Positions 22,378 through 34,418 of a DNA stretch of 64,000 nt are shown here, piece after piece; position 1 is the first letter of the stretch, and every line of letters begins with the position of its first letter. The stretch lies in contig JAHLEZ010000002.1 in NCBI GenBank assembly GCA_020726505.1, positions 4,154,001-4,218,000 of the forward strand, given 5' to 3'. The notes under the pieces are model-generated. The model saw only the letters and a program-made list of their open reading frames with translations. It had not been told where the DNA came from and made no database searches. The DNA comes from Leptodontidium sp. MPI-SDFR-AT-0119. Its lineage: Eukaryota > Ascomycota > Leotiomycetes > Helotiales > Leptodontidiaceae. The translations under genes were made by a program, and so were the position numbers.

Positions 22378-23229
22378 CTATTCAACCAGAAATCCCACCC
22401 ACTCGACCTTCCTCCTCCCATCTCCACCTCCATCCCCATTAATCCTCCTTGCCAACGCCTCCCACTGTACAAGAAATCTATCACAAACACCTATCCTGAG
22501 CAACACTTTCCCACTCAAGCTCAAAGTCTTGACTCTCGCCCAGCTCTCCACATAAATAGCCTTCATCTTCCCCACTGGAGCCACTCCAAAGAACTTCAAG
22601 AACATAGCAGCCAGTACCACCATCACGGCCGTAGCTGGTCCATTAGTAATAAGCACATCTGGGTATTGAAAAGGCCTAGCTTTCGACGTCCTTGCTGTTT
22701 CCATCAGGACTCGCAGACAGCCAATGAAGCACCACAGAGACGAAAACGGCGTAGTGTACAACGACTGATGAATCTTCCTCGCTCTCGGCACAGTCTTGAC
22801 ATCCCACGTCCCAGTCTTCGCACTCGTCTCCCCGGCTTTCGTAGGTTCCTGTTGCTGGTCTTGATCTTTCCCCGACGGGCTGTGCTTCGACTGAATGATC
22901 CGCTCGATTTCCAGCGCTTTCCCAGTTGAGAAACTGTCTCCAGAAGATACGATATAGGTCCTATGCGTGTAGCGGCTGGGATCTATGTCTCGAAGCAGGG
23001 ACATCATCTCTGCTGTGTGCCCGCCTGAGCCTAGGACTACGACCATATGCGAGACGGATGGCTTGGGGGCTTTCGAACGCCGGCGTGCGGTCGAGGGGAG
23101 GATGTAGAGGAGGCGAAGCTAAATTCGGGTCAACAACCATAGCCGTACGGGGAAGGAAGTACTTACGAAAGCTGTAGGAATCAGAATGAGGAGCGCGGCC
23201 ACCAAGACGCGCAAGGCTGAGAGAATCAT
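22378..23229 (-). CDS. ALG14: UDP-GlcNAc transferase membrane subunit Alg14
   Basis: Exons 23167-23229 and 22378-23118 (48-nt intron) give 267 aa. Exon 1 encodes just 21 residues, a membrane anchor (MILSALRVLVAALLILIPTA). Exon 2 begins LRLLYILPS, then carries the Rossmann G-loop MVVVLGSGGHTAEMMSLLRD, the segment RTYIVSSGDSFS, PRARKIHQSLYTTPFSSLW and DVLITNGPATAVMVVLAAMF, all typical of Alg14. It recruits soluble Alg13 to the ER membrane for the second step of dolichol-linked oligosaccharide synthesis. A Gln/Lys-rich insert around residue 80 is common in fungal versions. The C-terminus (KVEWVGFLVE) matches the family end that packs on Alg13. Confidence 0.93.
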
Positions 23230-24248
23230 GCTGGGCAGCTGGGACCGGTCGTTGCGCTGCAGTGATATTCCTCAGATATTATATCCTGTTTAGAACACCA
23301 CAATCGTCACTGGCGGTATGGCTGGAAGTCTATTGAGTAAATCATTGTTCGTTGGTGTAGAGGTTCGAAGTTTCAAGAGCTCTCTGCGAAATGAAAACTG
23401 TCAAGTCTTGGAGCTGTCCCGATAAGAAAGCCGATAAGAAGTAAATTTAAATTTCATAATGATTTCCGAAGATCTACAATTACGATTTCTCTTTAGAAAG
23501 AGACCCAAGTAAGGTATTATTCATGATATTTGCTAATTATTAACATATTCCTTTTCTTGATTGCTTGTTGAGTTGGGTTTGAGACGTACAACCAAAGAGC
23601 GAGGCTGTGGTAATCGGCAAGGCTGAGACTCGCTTCATTTGTTGGAACATCCATCAGGAAACATTATACTGCTTTTCGCTTGCTTCTTTGAATGTTAATT
23701 CAATGACTTTGTGCTATTTGGCGTCTTTATGGGAATTCCTTCTGTAAATCTTGAACACTGAAAGGGCAAAGTCATTACTTCCATTTGGGACATTGAGGAC
23801 ATGGGCAAATCAGTGAACATGGAACAAAACTTGCAAGATTATCGATCCATCTTTGCCAACGAGGCATTGGAATAGAATTGCAAAGCCCACGAAACTTACC
23901 AAGGTATCCAACTAGAGAATGTCACTCCAACACTGCTGAAGCTCAGCCATCAAGTGTTTGAAGCCTGTCCATAGGCATGTGATGAATGGATTCTCTATTA
24001 TGAAGGTACTGTATGATATGATACGACATGACGACCAAAGAAACCCTATTCGTTCGTCGATATCGATCAATTCGCAACCACACCACCCTTCCAATAATGC
24101 TTCCTTGCCTGCTTGCTTGCTTGCTTGTTCGCAAAATGAAAAATGCCCAACGCCATGCTACATTTCTGAAAATATAGAGATTTCCCAACTTAGTACAGAG
24201 AAAGAGAAGGAGAAGGGGGAAAGAGAAGTCCTCGGCAAACCCGACAGA
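23230..24248. other. Intergenic, ALG14 upstream / J-protein downstream
   Basis: About 1.0 kb, AT-rich on the left, with no supported gene. A (GCTT)n microsatellite sits near 24106-24124. Open frames near 23912-24188 are short and on opposing strands. Confidence 0.55.
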
Positions 24249-25400
24249 CTAGTAATTCCTCGAGACTCCCATGCTATCAAGCCGCCTACAGCTCTTCATC
24301 TCCATCTTCCGTGCCTGAGCCATCTTCTCACCATCTTGGTAGAACCAGCCCTGGGCTTGGTTGACCAGATCCTGCCGAGCCGCTTCTTCTTGCTGACATT
24401 CCAGGTTCAGTCTCTGAATGAAGCTTATCTCGGCTGACTGGTCGAGTTTTGAGAATTGAGACGGCGTGTAGCCTTCCACTTCCGTGGGATTGAGGTAGTA
24501 ATCAACTTTCCATTTTTGTGTATGGCGATGGAGAGTATGAGGTGAAACGGCGCTGTCGAATCGCATTGTAGGGCCTGGAGTTGAGTCTCCAGAGAAGAAG
24601 GATGAAAGAATCGGTAGTATCAGTATAAAGAGTAACGGTAAAAGTCCTATAAGCGTCGACTGGAACGAAGCAGGTGGTGCATCTGGCGCATTCGGATCTC
24701 TTGGTCTTCTCCTCGGCCTCGCTCCACCGAACTGATGGACTCTGATTCCTGGTCCGCCTCCCATATTGAACACAAAGCCTGGCCCATTGTCGAATCCTCC
24801 ACCTACAAAATGTCAGTATGGTACCGTAACCATCCATCTGCAAGACTTACCACCGAAAGGACCGAATCCACCTCCCAGTCCACCACCACCAAAAAATCTG
24901 CTGAACATCTCTTCAGGACTTATCTCCTCTTCCCACATAGACCCTCCTCCTCCTCCACCAGCACCACTCGCCCTCGGCGTCCCTCTCGAGAACCCAGAAA
25001 ACGGACTTTGCTGCGGCGCTCCCCCTCCAAACCTACTATCCGGATCCCCGCCATGCCTATCAAACTTCGCCCTCTTCTCCTTATCCCCTAGGATACCAAA
25101 GGCCCTACTAACCATCTTAAAGCACTCATCCGCATGCTCATGGCCATTCTTATCCGGATGCGTGAGTAGGCTGATCTTCCTATACGCTTTCTTGATATCG
25201 GTATCCGTGCACGTCGTCTTCACTGATTCTAGGTTCAGGATGTCGTAGAAGGCCAGCGGATTGCATTTCCGTATCCGTAGGATCTCGCGCCTGTGTTCCT
25301 CCTTCACTTCCTTGTCTTGGTTCCCTTGCTTGTGTTCGCGCGATCGCGCAGAGCCATTGGGCTGCTTCGCATCAGCGCCGGATGCTGTTGCTGCGGGCAT
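24249..25400 (-). CDS. ER-membrane J-protein (DnaJ domain, DNAJB12-like)
   Basis: Exons 24851-25400 and 24249-24802 (48-nt intron) give 367 aa. The J domain is at about residues 48-115 (FYDILNLESVKTTCTDTDIK ... LLTHPDKNGH), with the HPD motif that stimulates Hsp70. A Gly/Phe-rich region follows (about 120-210). One hydrophobic segment at about residues 225-250 (STLIGLLPLLFILILPILSS) leads to a C-terminal domain ending in coiled-coil-like sequence, as in DUF1977-type ER proteins such as DNAJB12/14. The J domain should face the cytosol and serve ER-associated degradation or tail-anchored protein folding. S. cerevisiae Hlj1 is the nearest functional analogue, but orthology is not shown. It is divergent from the AIM19-like gene. 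Confidence 0.88.
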
Positions 25401-25731
25401 TGCGCAGCGAGTCTGTGGGGATTTCTCAGCGATGGAGACGGGGGCTGGGAGACCGCTGGATTAAGAGGGTGTGAGCTCGGGAGGAGGTTCGATGGAATGT
25501 TTGCTCGTCGTTGGAGGGGAGATTTTTGTTATGGCCAGATGCACAGGCTCACTTGTTCGGCTTGGATCGAGCGATAAGATCTATGGTAGTCACATGATCC
25601 AGACCTAGAACGCTCAATGACGATGAGGGAGCTTTAGCTTTAGTTTCCTTTCTCCTCCTCAACTTGACATCTGCCCAGGTTCAATACTCCCGGGTCAATC
25701 TAATTCAATTCAGTTACAACAAAAAGCCAAG
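25401..25731. promoter_or_regulatory. Divergent promoter, J-protein / AIM19-like
   Basis: 331 bp between the two start codons. No named motif is clear; the right end is pyrimidine-rich before the ATG. Confidence 0.45.
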
Positions 25732-26257
25732 ATGTCGTCCGAAATCCCAGACAAAAAAGAAGTCAAAAAGGCTTCCATATCCCACGCAATGGATTGGGGC
25801 AGTAAGTGACCTTTATATCAGCCTTTCCGTCCTCCATCCATTCACGTCAAAGCCCCTCAAATACAATTCCAATTGACAGCCCAACCCAACTAACACCTTC
25901 CCAGAATCCCCCCTCCCCCCAACCCTCCTCGCAACACTCATCACAGCCCTACATGCACGCCCTTTCCAACCTCTTCCCATGCTCTTCCCGCCCGTCCTCC
26001 TCTTCAGCACTTACCTCAACCTCTCCTCCTACCAAGTCGACTCCGCGGGCTTGACAGCCGCCTGGTCAGGCCTCTATCTCTTGCTCGCACGACGCCGCAA
26101 AGTGGCTGGATCAAGCTTCAGTTCGCGGATCGGGAATAAGTTTGGCGCGAGGGGATTGACGAGGGGTTCAGCTATGGTACTGGCTGGTGTCAATGTGTTG
26201 GGTTGTGGTGTTACCTATGCCTTTGGGAGGAGGAGTACGGAGAAAAGAGCTCCTTAG
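25732..26257 (+). CDS. AIM19: AIM19-like small membrane protein
   Basis: Exons 25732-25801 and 25905-26257 (103-nt intron) give 140 aa. The short first exon encodes a Lys-rich N-terminus (MSSEIPDKKEVKKASISHAM). Exon 2 has several hydrophobic segments: TLLATLITALHARPFQPLPM, LFPPVLLFSTYLNLSSYQVD and AGLTAAWSGLYLLLARRRK, and, after the turn KFGARGLTRGSAM, VLAGVNVLGCGVTYAFG. The layout (about four membrane passes, basic C-terminus) and the phrases FPPVLLFSTYLNL and KFGARG fit the fungal Aim19 family, named for altered mitochondrial inheritance; its biochemical role is unknown. The symbol is offered from family resemblance only. Confidence 0.68.
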
Positions 26258-27818
26258 ATTGGTGGCTTTACAGATGGGAAATTTGGGATGTATGATTTGT
26301 ATTATGTTTATTTTGGAGGAAAATGCTTGGAAATATAAGCTTGTACAATATCGGACCACAGGGTCATGAAAATAGGATTGAGGGAGGGATGGTTGTATCA
26401 ATTAATGTTAAAATGTAAATGTCAACAGTAAGCACCAATCAGATCAACGTTTTGGAAAAAGGAGTTTTCTGCTGATGTGCAAGTGATTGAAATATCTACA
26501 AAAAGTTCACCTAATTCTTCGTAAGTAGTAGTGATATTTTTACAATTTTTCACAAATCCTGTCTTCTCGTTTGCCTTGACCCATTCTGAAGAGGAGTGTA
26601 GCAAAAATTCATTCACCGACTAGTTTTGAGTTTAAAGTTCTTCAAGTGCCCTAGTGAATTACCGTAGCTCTGGGAATTATCGACAATTCGAAGAAGAAAA
26701 AGGGTTTGAATAGTCCACAGTCATGACAGCAGAATGCTCCAATTCTCTCCAATTCTCTCAAACCAGAAACTGAGCACATCTTGACTTGAAGGCTGCACTT
26801 ACCTGGATGTGCCTATTACAAATTGAGAAACAAAATCTTTGCTCCACGATCTGAGATGTGAGGAGAAGCAGTCTTCCTCCGTTGACAAAGTCAACTAGGT
26901 CAACAAGGCTATGTATGGAACCAATGAGGCCATAGAAGCTCAGCGTTGAAATCTCAATCTGCTTGCTGCTTATTTCCGTGCTTGGATCATAATAAGCCTT
27001 CCGAGTACTGCGTTCCGAGTACTGCGAACCTTTTTAATGCAAGAGCGGGAGAGACCAGTTTGCCAGCGTCACCTCATTGTAGGTATTTAAGGAGCTCATA
27101 ATTTCCTCTTCTGAGTATACGAACAGCTTCTGGGGCTATGTCGTGTCTTTTCCTTAAACATTATACAGGGTTTGTCTGGTAACTGCCACTTCCTGTATCA
27201 CCGAAGAGCAGTCGTGAGTCTCATCCTACACGTAAGAGGAGACAATTCCAGGTTCAATATTTGCATATCCTTGAGGACCAAATCATTCGAATCTCAGTCC
27301 TGAATACCTAAGTTAGCAATTCTGCTGTGGAGAACCAAACCAAGTGAAGAGGTTGTTGCTTGTTATTAGTTGGATCATGGCACGGCTGCTCGGGAATCTT
27401 CCAGATTAGCCACATGGTCACCCCAATCCAGAAGCACGCGGGCACCCATGCACATGAGCTGACGCTCAGAAGGCAAGATCTCTTTTAATACTCAAACAAG
27501 CTCTCAAACTTGCCAAAGAGAAGAGCCAAATGCAGTAACAAAGGAGAGGATGAATGACGTAGTCGTCCACGCCCTGGTATGCTCGCCCTCCAATGCAATC
27601 AAGCGAGTAAATATCTCACCACCAACTCCATGCGTCTTGCATGACATCCGTAGACCGCCGACGACTTTCTAAAAGCCCCAGAAACGTAGCTGCTGTACGC
27701 CCCATAGGAAGAAATCTTCGAAGCAAAAAACACCATCACACCATGCTTTATGATCTTTCCCAATATGCAGTCCGTAAAAAAACTCCTTTGTGTTTCTTCC
27801 TTTCCCGCCAAATCAATT
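26258..27818. other. Convergent gene-poor region, AT-rich
   Basis: 1.56 kb between the stops of two convergent genes, longer than usual for a 3' spacer. No open frame reads like protein. A 14-bp tandem duplication lies at 26999-27026, and a 10-bp unit (CTCTCCAATT) repeats near 26735-26760. Confidence 0.5.
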
Positions 27819-29078
27819 TCAGGTGACCAAACTCCAACGATTAGCCCAAGACAGACTGGTGATCCAAATTATTAGGACCGTGGCTGCCAAGATGAAGAAC
27901 TTTAGGATTTTGCGGTCTCGATCGGTGATATTGCGCGGTGTGGCTTGCCTGGTGAAGAGATTCTGAAGACTCGAGATATTAAAGCCGATGATGTATTCCA
28001 TATCGCATTCTCGAACCTTGGGCTCTGCGTACCCTCGATATTCTTCAACAATAGCTGTGTGTCAGGTTAGCGATGCTTTCATTCAATATTTTCGGTTGGG
28101 CAAATGCCCTGGGAGTTAGGATTGAAGATGCCAAGCAAAAATCAGGTATGGGAGCTGGAAAACCACGTCATACATACCTTCAACATCCCAGCGAGCAACA
28201 TGTCTAATGACACCAACAGCACAGCCAGTTCGATGCTTAATGCCAGTCAGCGTGTGTCCGGAGAGTCCATGATGTGTGCAATACCTTTCCATGATTACAA
28301 TGAATTAGAATAGGGTGGTTTGCTTCATCAAGGACAGTCTCCATGATCGATTGCATAAGCTCCTGGGTGATCTCGACTTTCTTGGTTCCCGGCATATCAA
28401 TGACCTTGTGTTGGATTTGATTGTTCTTCAGAAATCCTTTGAACTCGGGGTCGAAGTCCTTCTTGACTAGAGAGCTGGCACGGCATCAGTATCAAAAGCC
28501 ATGGGAGTCGAAAAGCACTTACATGACTGTCTTCAATCGGAGCGACTCCAGATACTGGAAGTCTTCCATCATAGGCCAGCTGCTACGGTATATCTTCCCA
28601 GGAACGACAACACCAAAATTGACTGGGCGGCCATCTTCCTTTGCCTTGGTGACCACGTTGGCTGGCTGGAGGCTTTCAGTGACTACTGCTGGGATGTCAG
28701 TTACCTTGTACATGGCTTTGTATTTGGACAAAGCGGGTTGCTGCAGCTAGCACCGAGGATCAAAGTCGCGCAGCAATTGAAAGCAAGCGGCCGGAAGACT
28801 CATAGACATCGAAACTTACTGTGTAAACCAATGTCCTCTGACGTGGTGGGAAATACGTCTAAAGTCTGTCCCAGGTTGCCCATTGATGGCTGCGTAGTTT
28901 CCACCCCAGCAATTGTGCCCTTTGTCTTGCATTGATGCACCTTCTCACTCCCGTCGACGCTGCCCTCGCTCGAGCTGGAAGACAGCGGAATACTGCTCCT
29001 ATCAACAAACTCCTGCTCCTCCACAAATATCCTAGTTGATCTTCTCGACATCTCGCTCTTGATCTCAGTTAAACCCAT
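27819..29078 (-). CDS. Siw14-like protein phosphatase with C-terminal membrane anchor
   Basis: Exons 28820-29078, 28523-28688, 28285-28474, 28178-28235 and 27819-28054 give 302 aa. The catalytic domain (about residues 105-245) contains NFGVVVPGKIYRSSWPM, LVKKDFDPEF and the CX5R loop HCNHGK-HRTGC, split by an intron. This signature is that of the Siw14/Oca family of atypical phosphatases, several of which hydrolyse inositol pyrophosphates. After GYAEPKVRECDMEYIIGF the protein ends with a hydrophobic segment ILKFFILAATVLIIWITSLS and a short tail, a probable tail anchor not present in yeast Siw14. The intron before HRTGC uses an AAG acceptor. Two acceptors 3 nt apart (28688 or 28685) are possible for exon 2. 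The N-terminus is disordered. The start at 29078 is the first ATG in frame; a longer leader is possible. Confidence 0.85.
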
Positions 29079-30296
29079 CTTGTTCTTGTCTAGACACCTT
29101 CTTTGTTGCTGTATTCGCTCGAACACAGTCGTGATCGTTGTTACGGCTGGAACTGCGACCGGTCGAACTCGAATTCCTCCCAAGACAGATTTTTGCTTGA
29201 ATGGAATCTCTTAAAGAAGACCGCGAGTAACGCGCTGGTTGTTGGTTTGGATTGAAGGCATGGTGGAATGTCTTCTGTCCGGAGGAGGGTGATGTAGAGG
29301 TCGTCGTTGTTGCACGAGAAGGTAGAGGTGGAGGTAGAAAGCTTGAAGGCAGGCAGACGTTAGGTGAGGGCTTGTGGAGGATTTCACTTTTGGTGTGTGA
29401 TTTCATGGCATGGCTAAACGCTCGCTCGGTGCCAGAATTTGGAGAATGAGGTTCGAGAGGAAAGTCTAAGAGAACCGGATTGTCGCAAGCGTGCAGCCTA
29501 GAGCCTCACACCACCACCACCATAATGACCTGCAGATTCACAATTGCTGGTAGAAGGGAGATGATGCTGATTGAGTCTCCAAGATGAGAACCAAAGAATA
29601 ATTACCGTATTTTGAGTATTGACAGTGCCTATCAGTCAAAGGAGATGCCTGGGAGATGACACGGGACATGGGTGATGACCGAGTCTCCCCGGTGACAAAG
29701 AGACGAGGCTGAAGATGCAGATCGATTGTGGCGATAAACACGAGAAAGGAAGCGCCTCTGGAATAACCCGGACTTAGCGGCTACATCATTATGCATTGTG
29801 GTTGTGCATTATGCAGTGGATTATGCAGGGGTTTATGCATTGCAAGGGTCCACTCGCCAGACTCTGGGGAAGCCTCATTTTGGTGACACCCGAGTAATGA
29901 ATGTCCCAACTCCTGACTGTCCAGTATTACTTTGATCTGATTAGTGACTAATATTTTAATTCAATCACTCATATTAATTTACTGGAGTTTCACAGTACGA
30001 TCCTTTTGGGCGTACTTTTTATTTTCTAGTCGGCATCAAATTATCTTTTTTTCCCCAACGTTCAAACTCGCGTCCGAGATAGCCTTTATCACATAAAAGA
30101 AGGGCAAAACATTCACTGCTAAGTAAAGTATGCGATTCGGCCTTTACGATAAATCTTGTTCGTGGGCATCTCATTCTCACCTATCTATGCAAGGCTGTGT
30201 CTCAGTCAAGTCCAGCCTCGAGTCCCCACCATGCAAAGTTACTTTTTCAGAGGAACGCCCAACGCACCAACTCCAGAACAATATGCCATTCATCAC
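29079..30296. promoter_or_regulatory. Upstream region of the Siw14-like gene
   Basis: 1.2 kb between this gene's start and the UFD2 stop. It contains four TTATGCA heptamers at 29789-29839. An open minus-strand frame at 29065-29406 overlaps the leader and may be an upstream ORF. The right-hand end is AT-rich. Confidence 0.5.
29789..29839. promoter_or_regulatory. Cluster of four TTATGCA heptamers
   Basis: TTATGCA begins at 29789, 29809, 29821 and 29833, all on the same strand, about 710-760 bp upstream of the Siw14-like start codon. Two copies extend to ATGCAT. No binding factor is known to me. Confidence 0.5.
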
Positions 30297-33200
30297 TTAT
30301 TCATCTGTGGTTTCCATTGCTGTGGTTTCCATTACCGTGCTTCCAGTGGCTTGCAGTCTTGCCGCCCTGGCTGCTGCTCGCGTCTCTGCTCTCCATTGCT
30401 CAATTCTTGCCTGAAGCTCGGGTTGGGGAATAACATCCTCAATCCGAAGTGGTGCACGACTGTAAGGGTCGTTGGGATCACTGAGTAGATGGCTGCGGAT
30501 GGTACTTCTGTCCATAATCTGCCTGCTCACTGGCAACATCACTGGATCCGTCATCAGCGTCGCCATAAGTGGATCCATGAACTCCTCGGGAGGCTCGCCC
30601 ATGTCCTGGTCTTCTTGTTCGTCGTCCAACTTGGCGATTCTGAAGCGCTCCTTCAGTTTCTCAAACTCAGCTATCTCCTCGCCAGATCTGAGACTATAAC
30701 GAGTGATGATGCGTATAGCGGCGTCGAAGTTCTCTGGCTTGTAAGACCGGCCATCACGGGCTACCGCCTGAACGAAACTTTCGGACACCCCAAGATTGAG
30801 ATAGATATCGAAGAATTCGCACAACAAGGTCTTCGGTTGAAAAGCATACTTCTTAGGATCATCAACTTTCAGGTTTGCTGACTTTGGACCGACAAGAGTA
30901 TCGAGGGTGTAATTAAGCATAGCAGCCACTCGATCCACGATCTCTGGCATGGTGAATGAGGCGCTCAAAGTCTTGGTGAAAAGCTTCATCATAGATACCG
31001 TTTCGTTAGTCAGCTGCATGTATGACTGTGCTTGGCTTTCTGCGCTTGCGAGCTCTTCTTCTTTGGCGGTTCGCTGATCTGGTGTTAAGTTGGCGAGAGG
31101 GTTTCTCAACTCTTGTTGAAGATCGTGGATCTTTGGGAACTTAGTGAGAGCTTCATCTAGAACGTAGGTGACATCGTTCAAGAGCAGATTGACGAATCGG
31201 AGGAAGAAATCCGTGTTCGTCCTGGGAAATAGATTAGAATGGCCAATAAGCACGTTACATTGAAATTAACTAACCTGCTTTCTTGAGTCAACCGTTGTTT
31301 GTAAACATCGTTCGTCCAAATGCATTTGATGACCTGAAATATCTCATATCGAATGTTGAATTTGTCATAGAACTGGGTATGCGCTCCAGTAGATTCAACC
31401 TCTATAGGAATGTCAGTGAGACGACTTCGAGAACAACATCCCGGGTGCTTACCAATGTAGAATTTCATCAAAGCATGTAGTAAGTGGTCGTTGGCGAACT
31501 TCAAACCAATTAACGAGTCGCCAAGAACGCCTTTGGTTCGGTGATAAACTGGCCATGTGCCATTGAAGAGAAGAGAGACAAGTTTTGCCTTCAGATATGG
31601 ATTTTTGATGTAGTCAGAATTGGTCAGGAAGGTGATGCAGAGCGCAATAAGCTCATCTCCCACTGCTGAAATCATGACGTCGGGAATGTATCTAATTCAA
31701 GTCAATGGCGAAATTAACAATTTCAAACCCACGAATTCTCACCTGAAGACGAAGTTGAAATTTCCAACAATATCCTCGAGGACGTATTCGGGCAAGTATC
31801 TGAAAGCATCTGGCTGCTCATCTGGCAAGGGCAATCTGGAAATCATCAGTATCTTATGACAGGGCCCAGCCAGGCAAACTTACTGGATAGTCTTGTCTGG
31901 TGTATAGTTTGAAGTAGTGGCAACTCTCAAAAGCCAAACAGTGACAACTCTCATGAACATCAGAGACTTCGCTTGCATAACTTTGTCGAACAGAACTCCT
32001 TCGATGGCAAATTTGAGAGACATCGACTTGTCTAGAACTTCGTTAAATCTCCTCAGTTGCTCCTCGAATCGTGCCATGTTCATAGGTGACTGTATCTGGT
32101 CAGTAGCATTCTGGAGCAAGGCTAAGCTAAGACTTACATTCGCAAATTTGGGTCTCTCCGCTTCAAGCTCTGCTACTTTACCTGTCAAGTATTTGATATC
32201 CTTGTCAAGTGTCTTGAGCATACTGTTGGTAGCTTCACTACCATAGTGGTGTGCAGCAAGGGTCAGAAAGAAGACCTCAGATATGAAATTCGAAGTCCCG
32301 GAAACTTCAACATCGTAGTATTCATCAGAGGCGGTTTGGTCGGCGTTCAACTTGGTCTCCTCCTTGATATCAACCCGTGGCTTACGTCTTAGATACTCGA
32401 CGTCGATTCGGTCTACCTTTGAGAACATAGTATCCATGAATGGCTCACACAGCCCATCAAGGACAACTGTGACATTCATCAAGAATCCATCTGTAGACAA
32501 TTGAGTGGCATCTGGACGCATAGCCCGCCGTTTGTGATTTGAGTTCACGACATATGCGAACCACTGTAATGTTTGATTCTTAGCTTCTGGGCTGGCACGC
32601 ACAAGCTGGTTGATAATGTCAAGCAGATCTCTCTGATGGGATTGAAGAGTCAGTCTCAACGCCTCCTGTGAGGTGTTAATATGTCTCCTGTCCATTGTCT
32701 TTGGTCCAGCAAAGTATTCCTTCGTAACTTCAGGCTGGAGAGGGGAGATTCTGAAAAATGGACCGAGGATCGTGTGCTTTTCGATCCCAGGTGCTGAAGT
32801 AGCCATCTGGAACAGTGGATCCATTGCAATCGCTGTGGCAATTGGCTTGAACTGGCAGAGTCCTTTGAGTGCCTATAGCAAGTCAGAACAGTCCCGAAAA
32901 CCATAACGTGACGAAGAACTTCCTCCACTTACGTTCACGTGGGGTTTGTAGTTGTCGTTCATGGTCATATTTGAAAGTTGTAGACTGATTCCCGAAACCG
33001 CTCTTGTGATTATTTGCTTGACACTTTCATCTTCTTCAAACCTGCTCACTAACTCGGTTAAGAAGTCAGGACAAATACCCATTTCTTCTCCGCCTTCAAA
33101 CAGCAGATAGGGCGTCAGAGAGTCGGTTGCAGCGTTTGGAATACGGCTGCATATTGTCAGTTTCATGAACCGTTATGGGTTCCAATAATTTAGCAGAACT

Positions 33201-34061
33201 CACCCATATAATTCCGGCATCTCCACCGCAAATATGCAGTTGCTCATGCACAATCTTTTGGCCTCCTTCAACACCACATCCTTTGCACCCGCATATCCTC
33301 GGAGTCCCTTCAACGCTTTGACTACTCTCTTCCAACAAGGCAGCAGGTAATCCAATATCGATTTGTTATTTGAGATCGTCGAGGCAGCCTCGAGAAGGGC
33401 AGAATCCAGTCGTTCTTTCGTCAACAGCACCGGAGCCTTGTCCTCTATCAATTCCTGTCTCAAATTTGGCAGGAAGATGAGCTTGTGAGATCCTTCGGTC
33501 TTCTGCTGGGGGTCCAAAGTGATCCGGAAGATGTTGCCCAGAGTTCTGTTCTCCCACTGCTCGATCGTCTCGTCGGCTACGGGTACGGTCGAGGCTCGGG
33601 AAGGTCGAGGATTTGTCTGCGAATCGAGTTCAGCTCGTTTTCTCTTTAGTGTCGAAGCTGATGTATCAGAAGTGCTTACTGTAGAAAGAGTAGTAGGCAT
33701 GGTCGCAGCACGGGCTTGCGCGCCCAATTTTGTGAAGGGGTTAAGATTATCGGCTGGTCTTGGAGACGGCGCTGCCTTCGAAATCTGTATCTTTTTGGAG
33801 GGAGTTTGAGTGGACTCGTTGGTAGGCGTACTGTCTGTTGCAGGAGATGATGAAGACGAAGCACCCGCCTTTTCTCCTTCGGCTTTAGGGGTCGGGGCTC
33901 CTGTCATAAGAGCTTGAATCCTGCGTTTGCGGATCTGTAATCAACAAGTTAGCCACTGTCCAAGGTCTCCACCCCATCCAAACTCTCTGTACCTGGTCCA
34001 TTTTCTCCTTGTCTGGAGCCTCTGGTGCATTCGGAGCAGGAGGCTGGGGATCGTTCTCCAT
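30297..34061 (-). CDS. UFD2: Ubiquitin chain elongation factor E4 (U-box)
   Basis: Eight exons (33993-34061, 33204-33934, 32933-33146, 31884-32872, 31743-31835, 31453-31691, 31275-31401, 30297-31221) give 1128 aa. Exon 1 (23 residues) is Pro-rich; exon 2 is Ser/Thr-rich, then MSNCIFAVEMPELYG begins the helical Ufd2 core. Family blocks include FKPIATAIAMDPLFQMA, EVFFLTLAAHHYG, PEYVLEDIVGNFNFVF and KFYIEVESTGAHTQFYDKFN. The C-terminal U-box is PEEFMDPLMATLMTDPVMLP ... RSTIRSHLLSDPNDPYSRAP. Ufd2 extends ubiquitin chains on substrates handed over by Cdc48, feeding ER-associated degradation and stress responses. Inside exon 4, a 42-nt stretch (32096-32137) has GTAAGT and CAG ends and no stop; if it is an intron the protein is 1114 aa, which fits the family better. 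Confidence 0.93.
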
Positions 34062-34418
34062 GATGGGCGAATGTGCAATAGTGATGTGATGTACGATAGT
34101 CAAATTGTTGTTAGTCGTTGAGCAGAGTCGAGAGAGGGAATGGTAGCCTTACGAAGTTATGGAGGCGGGCTTGGGCTTGTTGTGACGTTCAACCGAAGGC
34201 GGTGGAAGCGATAAGCTAATCGCACTGGCAACTTTACAGGGATTGATTTCATAGGCGGAGGGGGCTGCACTGGAGTTGGCTCGGCAGGCTCTCGAACTTT
34301 CACTGGTGAGGCTGAACTTGACTTGAAGCAGACCTGAAGCTGCAGCAATCCTGGCAATTCTTTTGTTGTCATTGTCTTCCATTTCTTCTTCCGCGTCTCT
34401 GCAGAGCATCATGACCAC
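34062..34418. promoter_or_regulatory. Divergent promoter, UFD2 / IMA1
   Basis: 357 bp between the start codons. Antisense open frames across it (34149-34448) are shadows of IMA1 exon 1. No named operator was identified. Confidence 0.45.

Noticed and set aside
27287..27300. TTCGAATC resembling a tRNA T-loop
   Set aside because: No acceptor, D or anticodon stems could be folded around it.
28190..28290. Direct reading through the phosphatase loop without an intron
   Set aside because: The unspliced frame breaks HCNHGK from HRTGC; the 49-nt intron ending in AAG restores the CX5R signature.
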